Positions 1 to 10,419 of a DNA stretch of 23,629 bases are shown one piece after another. The notes below the pieces were generated by a model. The model searched no databases. It worked only from the letters and a program-made list of their open reading frames with translations, and had not been told where the DNA came from. How positions within the stretch are numbered: position 1 is the stretch's first letter; every line of letters starts with the position of its first letter. Origin of the DNA: Gonium pectorale (lineage: Eukaryota > Chlorophyta > Chlorophyceae > Chlamydomonadales > Volvocaceae); the NCBI GenBank assembly GCA_001584585.1, contig LSYV01000174.1:1-23629 (forward strand). Direction: 5' to 3'. The translations under genes were made by a program, and so were the position numbers.

Positions 1-2601
<2,601 letters not shown>

Positions 2602-2633
2602 AGCAGCAGCGGTGAGAGGAGAAGGAAGGAGGC

Positions 2634-2670
2634 AGAGGAGGAGGAGGAGGAGGAGGAGGAGGGAGGAGAG
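2634..2670 (+). repeat. GAG/AGG trinucleotide microsatellite in HECT 3' UTR
   Basis: A purine-only run of about ten GAG/AGG units lies 33 bases after the HECT stop codon, probably inside the 3' UTR. It is low-complexity and produces spurious Pro/Leu-rich open frames on the minus strand. Confidence 0.85.
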
Positions 2671-2844
2671 CAAGGTGGACGCGGAGGTGGTGTAGAGCCC
2701 CGCTCGATGCTGGGCTGGGGGCAAGGGCTGGGCTCACTGGAAGGTCACGCTTCACTGCATTGCAGTGGGGGGGAAGGGCAGCACCGCAAAGTTAGGGTAC
2801 CGCACTCTTGCTCGCGCTGGCCTCCAGGCAGAGACAGCGAGGCA

Positions 2845-3403
2845 AGGCAGGGCGAGTCGGTGCTACGCAGCCTGGTCGCGCTTCCTGTCGAAACCCCAGT
2901 AGGTAGGTAGGTCAGCAGCAGTGGGGCCGTTGCTGCGTTGGACATGCGGCACGTCACACCGCGGATGTTTCCCAAGGTGTGCGCATGGAAGCGGCAGCAA
3001 CTTGCGTGCCACCGTGCTGAGACGGCCGTGGGTCTCGCACGGACCGCGGCGGGAGCTGGACGGGGCGTCGGGCGCTAGGCGCCCCGGGTTGCGGTGGCCG
3101 CGTGTTGGGGGTTGCGGAGAAAGTTTGCAGCCGCGTTAGGGGGAAGGGGGGAAAGAGCTTGGCCGTGGCAGTGAAGTGGGGGGGGAGGGGGTGCACCCGC
3201 GCTGTGCTGTGCACGGCGGCCGACTGCGCAGAATACGCGCTATGGATTTACGGTATGCCGCGGCGGGGTGGGGGGCCTGCCGGCGCTGGCCGGTGCCGCC
3301 GGCGGCTGTGGCCTTGGCCTTGATCGCCGATTTGAAGGGGACAGACAAACCAACATGTAACCAAAATGAGAATGCGAGTTTTAGTCCCAGGGCCTACAGC
3401 CAG
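2845..3403 (+). repeat. Long direct repeat, copy 1
   Basis: This stretch is similar to 4555-5043 in the same orientation. Shared landmarks in the same order are GGTGCTACGCAGCCTGGT, ATGCGGCACGTCACACCGCG, GGCGCTAGGCGCCCCGGGTT, TTGGCCGTGGCAGTGAAG, CTGCGCAGAATACGCGCT, CCTGCCGGCGCTGGCCGGTG and CAACATGTAACCAA. Copy 1 is longer by several insertions, including about 60 bases after TGTGCGCATGGAA (near 2990). It starts about 240 bases after the HECT stop and contains a TGTAA, so it may double as HECT 3' UTR. Similarity fades about 25 bases before the ATG at 3430. It could be a duplicated 3' UTR, a terminal-repeat pair, or two insertions of one interspersed element. Confidence 0.85.
3356..3360 (+). terminator. 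TGTAA polyadenylation signal candidate
   Basis: TGTAA is the usual polyadenylation signal of volvocine green algae. This is the first plus-strand copy I see after the HECT stop, about 755 bases downstream, and it sits at the end of repeat copy 1. A 3' UTR of that length is plausible for these algae, but the motif also belongs to the repeat, so its use by the HECT gene is inferred. Confidence 0.45.
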
Positions 3404-3429
3404 ACGCCGGCCCATATCTTCAAACGCGC

Positions 3430-3840
3430 ATGCCTTCAGATGGACCCATCTGCGGTGACTACTGTATTAACCTTGATAAAGCAACGCGAGAAATCAAGGA
3501 CTCGTTTCGTGAGCTTTCTGACCTGGGTTTTACACCTGCAAACACGCTAAGAGCGGCCAACGTCCATTTATGGCACCTAGAACTGAAAGCAAAATTCGTT
3601 GATCACAACCCGCTTAAGAGCTTCGACGTGGAGCGCGCCTGGCGCCCTGGGAAGGTAGGGCAGCGCGGGACGTTTAATCGTTTTAGGGCGGCTCGCCGTA
3701 GCCATGTTGCGCGCTGGCCCACGGCGTTTCTTTCAGACATCAGTGACGGATGTCCCAAGATTCGTGCGGGAAGGTGTCGACCAGGAGCTCCGTCGAGCAC
3801 TTCCGTGGAAAGCAGTATCCTGCCTGTGTTCGGAAGCGTG
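3430..3840 (+). CDS. Hypothetical protein, possible two-exon frame overlapping the HicB-like frame
   Basis: An ATG at 3430 opens a frame of 75 codons to a good donor (AAG|GTAGGG, intron from 3655). A pyrimidine-rich acceptor (TTTCTTTCAG ending 3736) rejoins it in phase 0 to a segment containing TDVPRFVREGVDQELRRALP, ending at TGA 3838-3840. The product would be about 102 residues, rich in Leu, Lys, Asp and Arg, with no motif I recognise. Codon use is visibly less GC-biased than in the HECT and Kelch-RING genes. Its second exon overlaps the start of the HicB-like frame in another frame. It may be a separate small gene, the 5' part of the HicB-like gene displaced by a frameshift or alternative splice, or not a gene. 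In-frame acceptors exist (for example before 3774 or 3813) that would join the first exon to the HicB-like frame without any frameshift. Confidence 0.35.
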
Positions 3841-4106
3841 AAAAGCAGCCATACAGTGTCATATTTCCACAGTTCTCCTTGGGCATCGGCTCTGGAGACA
3901 CGGTGGACGAGGCCGTTGTTGATGCTGCCTATATCTTGGCTGCCGGCCTGCAATATCTGTGCGAATCAGGCGAGGAGGTGCATGAGCCGGCTTCTATGAG
4001 GGACGCCGCTGCCCTCATGGAGGACTGGAAGCTGGCGGACGCGGCCTTGGACTCGACGTCTTGGGTGCGTGTCACGGTCAACCCTGAGTTGGCCGCCGAT
4101 GAGTGA
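3750..4106 (+). CDS. HicB-like antitoxin-domain protein
   Basis: The open frame from ATG 3750 to TGA 4104-4106 gives 118 residues. From about residue 22 it follows the HicB-like antitoxin layout: QYPACVRK, a strand with PYSVIFPQF (family usually YxVxFPDFPG), GSGDTVDEAVVDAA (family GDTxEEAxxxA), a helix ending LQYLCESGEEVHEPASM (family edGexlPePs), and a closing strand WVRVTVNPEL. The aromatic-Phe-Pro, Gly-Asp-Thr and Glu-Pro-Ala/Ser landmarks are in the right order and spacing. In bacteria HicB neutralises the mRNA-cleaving HicA; I see no HicA-like frame nearby and no C-terminal helix-turn-helix or ribbon-helix-helix extension. The expected Pro-Gly after FPQF is replaced by Ser-Leu. The N-terminal 20 residues are uncertain because an upstream exon could splice in. 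The less GC-biased codon use suits a transferred or weakly expressed gene; solo HicB-fold proteins are known to be widespread, so toxin neutralisation here is not implied. Confidence 0.55.
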   Translation: MSQDSCGKVSTRSSVEHFRGKQYPACVRKREKQPYSVIFPQFSLGIGSGDTVDEAVVDAAYILAAGLQYLCESGEEVHEPASMRDAAALMEDWKLADAALDSTSWVRVTVNPELAADE

Positions 4107-4540
4107 AGTCAGTGTGTCTTGCCAGGGAATGCAAGGGTTTGGCCTACGTGCTGGTTTCCACTATTGCCGGATGGCGGGGGGCCCGTCAACGGATTGGTTG
4201 CCAAGGCGGCCGCACGTGCAGCCTCAAAGCAGCCGTGTGCGGTGTCCAGGGCGTCATCAATATCATGCCCCGCAGTGCACGACCATGAGCATTGCGCATC
4301 GGTGATATGATGGGGCATGGCCTGGGCGGGTATAGGCCAGCTGCATGTTTTTGTTGTGTGGAAGGGTTACAGGCGGAGAGGCGAGAAAGGGCGCAGACAG
4401 CGGGGGAGGACGCAGACAGCGGGCATGTGGGCCAGGTGCATCCGTCGGGTCGGTACAGTTTGCGTGTGCATGACAACACAACGACGGCGTGCCTGGTTCA
4501 GTGCCATGTCGCCTTAGCCTTACCTTGTAGCCACAGGGGG
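4107..4540. other. Non-coding stretch between HicB-like gene and repeat copy 2
   Basis: Only short, mutually overlapping open frames without motif or coding bias are present. The stretch is probably 3' UTR or intergenic DNA. GGACGCAGACAGCGGG-type short repeats occur near 4390-4425. Confidence 0.5.
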
Positions 4541-4564
4541 CCCCTGCCTCGCCCGAGGCAGGGG
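4541..4564. repeat. Perfect inverted repeat (11-base arms, 2-base loop)
   Basis: CCCCTGCCTCG at 4541-4551 pairs exactly with CGAGGCAGGGG at 4554-4564 across a CC spacer. It sits at the left edge of direct repeat copy 2. Copy 1 lacks the left arm at the equivalent place. Confidence 0.85.
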
Positions 4565-5043
4565 CGAGGCGGTGCTACGCAGCCTGGTTGCGCTTCCAGT
4601 CGAAATCCCAATAGGTAGATAGGTCGGCAGCAATGGGGCCGTTGCTGCGTTGGAAATGCGGCACGTCACACCGCGGATGTTTCTCATGGTGTGCGCATGG
4701 AAACGGAGAACCGCGGCGGGAGCTGGACGGGCCGTCGGGCGCTAGGCGCCCCGGGTTGCGCTGGCCGCGTGTTGTGGAGAATCATTACGGCCGCGATCGG
4801 GGTGGGCGGGAGAGGGGTTGGCCGTGGCAGTGAAGCTGGGGGTGGTGCACACGCACTGTGCGGTGCGACTGCGCAGAATACGCGCTTAGGGTTTTACACC
4901 GGGATGTGGGGCCTGCCGGCGCTGGCCGGTGCCGCTGTGGGCCGTGGCTTTTGCCTTTATCGACGGTTTGAACGCACCAGACAAGACAACATGTAACCAA
5001 GGCGAGGATGCGAGGTTGTATCCCAGGGGGCCTTGACCTAGCT
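4555..5043 (+). repeat. Long direct repeat, copy 2
   Basis: Second copy of the 2845-3403 repeat, same orientation, beginning with CGAGGCAGGGGCGAGGCGG and running through the TGTAACCAA block into TCCCAGGGGGCCTTGACC (copy 1: TCCCAGGGCCTACAGCC). It lacks the roughly 60-base segment found after position 2990 of copy 1 and carries scattered substitutions, so the copies are not recent identical duplicates. The HicB-like locus lies wholly between the copies. Confidence 0.85.
4992..4996 (+). terminator. TGTAA polyadenylation signal candidate
   Basis: TGTAA within repeat copy 2, about 885 bases after the HicB-like stop codon. It is equivalent in position to the TGTAA of copy 1. It could end the HicB-like transcript, though the 3' UTR would be long. 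Confidence 0.35.
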
Positions 5044-6669
5044 CGGTTGCCGCCCGGACAGAGCAGATCCCCCGCCGCCCCGCGCCCCACCCATGCGTGC
5101 GTTCGTCGGATGTCAACATACAGAAGAAACAAGAAAGTGAAACAGAAACAGGGAAGGCCACCTCTACGGTCATACATGCCCCAAGCCCGGTCCTACCCGC
5201 TGCACATCTGCCGACAAATCGGTGGTATGTCGTGAGACGCGCCGATAGTACAGCCCATAGTTGGTCCTCACGCTCGGCCGTCTTCGCAGAGTTGCATACT
5301 GCCTGGCCTCGCAGACGGACCAGGACCCCTTGGGCGCTGTCATTGTCTGGGTGTCATCAAGGCTCGGGTCGTGGGGAGCTGTCTACGGAACCCCAGATTG
5401 CGGCTGTTTCGTCCATACACATGCGTGTGTGGGTGAGTGGGTGTTCCTATGGGCCGTTGGGCAGGGTTGGGCCCATGGCACGTTTGCGCAACGAGTACGC
5501 TGCTCTGCTCCTCTGAGACTCTAAATCAAAGAGCGCGCAGCCCGGGGCTGACGGGTTCGCTGTTCAGTTCCTTTCGGCTGGTTCTACGTTCGGGCTGTCG
5601 CCACGTGCAGGGCACAAGGTATCGTTTCACGAGTGGAGAACCGTCGTCTTACTAGGGGACACGGCCCGGCTCCTGGAGGTGGGCTTGCACAACACAAAAA
5701 CACACGCCAGGAAGACTGGCGCCCGAGTTCTCGACCCCTGTATGGGGATCTCTGCTGCGGAGTCAACTGGCTTGAAGTCTGGACATCCGGCCACTGTCCA
5801 GGTGCCTTCACTGCCTTGCATGGCGGCGGTCAGGGGGAGAAGGGAGGTCAGGTACCGAACAGGTGGAATGGACGGCATGAAGGGGCACAGAGGGGGGGGC
5901 GCGTCTTATCAGCATGGTACGGTATGGCTGTTCCTGCCCGATTTCGATCTGCGGCAGCCCCGCGCTACCATTACATCGCAGCCCCCGTGGTCTTTGCGGC
6001 CCCGGAGATCGGCTGTGTAACCATGTACTAGTGATGTGCAGCACAACGGGTTCGCAACGCTCACTCGGGCACAAGCCCCCGTGCCATTACGCATGTAATG
6101 CGGGCAGCACATGGGAAACTCGGTTGGCCAGCGAAATATCCCGTGCCGCAAGTATCGCGCACGTGGCCCGGTAGAGACCGATGAACATGGTGTTTCTCCT
6201 GACCTGGAAAGTTTGCCCGCGACAGCATCTGGTGACAGCAAAGCCAAGAGCAGAACAGTCCTGGACCCATGCGTCCCTCGTCGCTTTAGCCTTGCCTTGC
6301 ACCACGGAAACGGCATCGCAATTCATTATAATATGAAGCATTGACTAGCACAAGACGTGACACGGTACGGAGTCAGGGCCCTTTCGGGGCAAGGCGAATC
6401 ATACAAGGCGAATCGTAGCGGCCCGGCATACAGTCTATAGGCTGACCAATTGACTTTCACGAGGGCCAATCAGGTTGCAATCGAGAGCTGACGCTGCGAG
6501 GTCCTGCAGTGCGTCTTTGGCCTGGCGACCGACCAAGGCTCTGCGACCGCCTTTGACCCGCCTGAGGGCGTTATGGCGCGTGCCTCCATAGCAACCATGA
6601 CAGGCGGGGCGCCACGTGCCGTCGGGTGATCGGTTGCGTCGTCCAGAGGAGTTTCCGGCGTGGGAGGCC
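5044..6669. other. Intergenic stretch without recognisable gene
   Basis: Several open frames of 70-140 codons exist on both strands, but they overlap each other, lack motifs, and do not show the third-position G/C bias of the neighbouring genes. A TGTAA occurs at 6016-6020. A short imperfect tandem, CAAGGCGAATC twice, lies near 6390-6415. The last few hundred bases should hold the promoter and 5' UTR of the Kelch-RING gene. Confidence 0.6.
6327..6334 (+). promoter_or_regulatory. Possible TATA-like element upstream of the Kelch-RING gene
   Basis: TATAATAT is an isolated AT-rich block in GC-rich DNA about 340 bases before the chosen ATG at 6670. Position and composition fit a core promoter; there is no other support. 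Confidence 0.2.
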
Positions 6670-9600
6670 ATGGCTACCCATAGCTCTCATGACAGCCTCG
6701 GCCTTCCAGCTGAAATAGGAAGCGGCTCAACAGCAGCTGGCTACGGGTTCGCCGACTTGGTGCCCAACCTTCCTCAACCATTTAGCCGGCAGCTGGCCGG
6801 CGCCTCTGCTGGCTCTGCGGCAGACGGCTCTACACAGAAGAGCTTGCAATCCAGTTCGCATATGTCGGGCGCGCCCTCAAGTGGCCCCGTTGAGGCCGCG
6901 CCCTCTTCACTCTACTTCCACTATCCGCTATGCAGAGGTAAATAGGATGAATTCTGTACATCTGCATTAGGCGCCGGCCGCAGGGCCACTCCTGCACGAG
7001 GCACCTTCTCCAACAAGCGGCGTCCCTAAATCATAGAATTACGCCCTCTTGGCATTTTCCTTGCAGGCAACGTGCCCCCAGCACGGTGGGCGCACGCGGC
7101 CGCTGTCGTGGGTGGCGTGCTTTGGGGTGAGTACATCCCGCTCGGAGCCGTCGGAGCCGTTTAGCCGAAACTAATGCTGCGTTCTTTACTCGCACAGTAT
7201 ATGGTGGAGTGGGAAACTCGGTCCTGGACGACCTCTGCGCCTTGGACGTGGACACGCTCTCATGGCGAGTGGTCAGCACTCACGCCGCACGGAGTAAAGA
7301 CCGGCCCGAGAAGATGCTGGGGCATGCAGGTAATCGTGTGGCAGCGGCTCCGGGCTGCTGGGACCGCCGGCTGGTTTGGGGGCGGGGCAGGGGCAGGGAG
7401 CTGCACCGTGCACGGCTGGCGGGCAGCCCCCTCTCGCAGTCTCTGTCTTCCTTGCCGCCGCGCATCCCTTCAACTCCCCTCACCGCCTCCTCCGCAACAC
7501 CCACCCACCCACCCTCGCCTGCCCCCTGCCCCTCCCGCCCTACTCCATCCCAGCTGCTGCCATCGGCTCCAAGATCTGGATGTTCGGCGGCCAGCAGGGC
7601 CGCAAGTTCCTGCGCACTCTCTACGTCTTTGACACGGACACGTGCACTTGGAGCCGGAAAGACAGCGACGCGCACCCACCCGCACGCGCGGGGCACTCTA
7701 TGGTGACCGTGCACGGCAGCGTGGTGTACATGTTTGGGGGGCAGGGCAAGCGACTGTACAACGACCTGTACAAGCTTGACCCCTCCACGGGGCAGTTCGT
7801 GGAGGTGGAGGCGGCGGGCAAGCCCCCCTCTCCGCGGCGGGGGCACAGCCTCGTGTGGGACGGCCGTGATTACCTGGTGTGCTTTGGCGGCATCAACGCG
7901 ACTTCCACGGACGCGCAGCTCTCAGTGTTCTCCCTCTCTCGTGGAGCCTGGTTTACGCCGCAGGCCTTCGGGCCCGCGCCCTCTGCGCGCACGCAGCACA
8001 GCGCGCAGCTCCTCTCGCCCGGTGTGCTGCTCATATTCGGCGGCTGCAACAGCGCAGGGACGTTCTTCAACGACGCAGTCATCCTCGACACGCGCACCTT
8101 CACGTGGCACAAGCCCGCGCTGCTCAACACCGCGCCCGCGCCCCGCTACCACCACACCTGCGCCACCGTAAACGGCCGCGTGCTCATCTACGGCGGCATC
8201 AACAGCAAGCAGACCTTCGACGGCGTGGTCGTGGTCGAGTCCAAGTTCATGTCGGACATTTGCAGTGTCGCGGAGGAGCTCTTTCGCATGTCGGCTGACA
8301 CCGCCGGCGCCAGCGCGCTCTTCGGCCCCTTGCCCAACGGCTCGGGTGCGCTGGGCGTCGGCGCCGGCAGCGCGCACGGCGCAAGCGGCACCCTGGGCGG
8401 CGGCGTGGGGCAGGTGCCCATGGTCGCGCTGCGCATGGCCAGTGCGGCGGGGCCAGGCACGGGAACGGGGACGGTCTCGGGGCCGAGCAGCGGCGGGCTG
8501 GGGCCCGCGACGGTGATGCCGCCGCCGCACGCGACGGTGCAGCCCGCGCACTTGCAGGCCGCGCAGCAGCAGCAGCAGCCGGGCACGCGCGCGGGCGCAC
8601 CGCACCGGGGCCCGGACCACGACTTCAGCAGCAGCAAATCGCTGGAGGCGGTCAAGGTGCAGCTCACGGACCTGCTGCTGCGGCGCAACCTGGAGGAGCA
8701 GCACCTGCACACCGCGCGCAAGGTGGAGGTGAGCAATCTGCCAGGGGGGTTGCAGGCGCCGCCGAGCGAGCGCGCTTTTTTGCAGGATTAGGGCGGGGTT
8801 ATAGCCTAACCTGGGTGGGAGGCGGTCTCAGCGCTGGTTATGGCGAAGCGAGCTCGTGGACGGCGAGGACATGAGGGAGAGGCAGGTGTAGGCAGGGAAG
8901 TGCCCGTTGCGGGGTGTAGCGGTGCTGCTTGTGTTAGCTGAGCTCGATTGCTCCATCATTGAAGTTTAGTTTATTGTCCCCGTCCCTTCTATGTGCAGAC
9001 GACAGAGTCCCTGCTTATGAAGGAGCGCGAGGCGCGCGAGGCCACTGGCAAGGAGCTCATGCAGCACAAGCTGCTCCTGGCAGAGGCTGAGGAGGCGCAG
9101 GCAGCGGCGGAGCAGCAACTGGCGGCCGCCACGGCGCGCGCCACCCGGGAAGCGGCAGTTGCGGCGGAGCTGCGGGCGCAGCTTGAAGCGATGCAGGTGG
9201 GGGGAGCGGGCGTCGTTGGGGGCGCATTCGCCCGCATGGTCACAGTGCGTGGCTGGCTCGGGGCCTCGGACTGGCTGCCTGGGTGTTGGACGCCCCTGTC
9301 CTGTTGTACCTGCCCCGCGGACTGGGCCGCCCCCGTTACGGCTCAGCAGGCTCCCCCCTCATTCGATCCTGACCCGGTACTGCTGCCCCCAAAACACGCG
9401 CGCCCCAACAGGCCAAGCTATCCGCCCGCGAGGAGGAGCTGCAGGAGGCGCGGCAACTGCAGGACAGCCTGGTCAAGGAGCTCGGCATAATGGCCTCGCG
9501 ATACAGCCGCCTCGCGTCGGACGTCCAGGAGGCAGCCGACCGCGGCGAGCGGGAACGGGAACGCGAGCGCGAGCGGCTGCTGGCGATGGCAGCGGCCACC

Positions 9601-10419
9601 GGCAGCGCCGCGCGGCGCGCCAGCCTGACAGGCATGGTCATGATGCAGGCGACAGCGGCGGGCGGCAGCTCGGGCGCCGGGTCGACGCTGCTGGTTGGCA
9701 GCGGCGGCAGTGGCGGCGACAGCGCGCCGGACGCGCGCTCCGTCGCCACCGGATCAGCGGTTGCGCTGCACCAGCGGAACCAGACGAGCGTTGCGGAGGA
9801 GCTGGCGGCGAGTGGGAGTTACAGCCTGCCGCTGCCCGGGGGGCACTCGGGGCTGCTCAGCGCCACGCCCGGCGCCGCCGCCTTCACTGTCCACTGCACG
9901 GCCTCGGCCCGCACCACGCCGTCGGCCGGGCGCGACAGTGCCGCCGCCGCCGGCAGCTCCGGCGGCGCCGTCGGCGGCGCGGGCTGCTGCCAGCAGCTGC
10001 TAGTGCTGCTGTCGGAATGCGAGATGGCGCGCGCCTCGATGGTGGAGACAAATCAGGGGCTGACCGAGAGGGCCGAAGAACTGACGGCCCAGAACGCCCT
10101 CCTGTACGGGCAGCTTCAGCAGATGCTGGCGGAGCCGGCTGCGCTAGAGCCGCTGGGGTTGGCCGAGCTGCAGGAGCTGGAGCGCAAGCTCGACGGCTCG
10201 GCGCGCGCTGTCCGCGAGGCGCTGATGCAGCGCAAGATTGACGAGGCGCAGCGGCGCAGCAGCTCAGAGCAGGCGTGCTGCGCGGTGTGCATGGAGGCGC
10301 CCAAGGCGGTGGTCTTCAACTGCGGCCACCAGAGCTGCGGCCCTTGCGCCGTCAAGCTGACCAGCTGCCCGTTCTGCCGCGTGTCCATCACCGCGCGCAT
10401 CCGCCTCTTCGACGCCTGA
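6670..10419 (+). CDS. Kelch-repeat, coiled-coil, RING-finger protein (putative E3 ubiquitin ligase)
   Basis: Exons read as 6670-6937, 7067-7126, 7198-7329, 7554-8728, 8999-9196 and 9412-10419. All introns are GT-AG and all phases agree, giving about 946 residues to TGA 10417-10419. The start is the first in-frame ATG (GGCCATGGCT context); upstream in-frame codons begin with GTG only. Residues about 1-92 are Ser/Gly/Ala-rich. Six Kelch repeats span about 93-380, each with an (R)xxHs segment, a Gly-Gly (YGG, FGG) and a closing Trp or aromatic: PPARWAH, MLGHAAA, PARAGHS, SPRRGHS, SARTQHS and APRYHHT, enough for one six-bladed propeller. A Gly/Ala/Pro/Gln-rich linker and Glu/Arg/Leu/Ala-rich coiled coils follow (about 519-675 and 810-900). 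A C3HC4 RING closes the protein at about 901-933: CAVC, CGHQSC, GPC, CPFC. RINGs recruit ubiquitin-loaded E2s, and the propeller probably binds substrate. No TGTAA was seen within 2 kb downstream. Confidence 0.9.

Noticed and set aside
3430..3654. HicA-like toxin partner for the HicB-like frame
   Set aside because: I looked for the short HicA layout with a Gly-Ser-His motif near the HicB-like frame on both strands and did not see it in this or adjacent frames.
5097..5516. 139-codon plus-strand frame after repeat copy 2
   Set aside because: No motif, mixed codon use, overlapped by other frames of similar length, no splice or promoter support.
7922..8710. 262-codon minus-strand frame
   Set aside because: It lies entirely opposite Kelch-RING exon 4 and is Arg/Ala/His-rich as expected from antisense of GC-rich coding DNA.
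9159..10241. 360-codon plus-strand frame overlapping Kelch-RING exons 5 and 6
   Set aside because: Wrong-frame shadow: the splice-consistent frame carries the coiled coil and RING, while this one is Arg/Gly low-complexity and crosses an intron.
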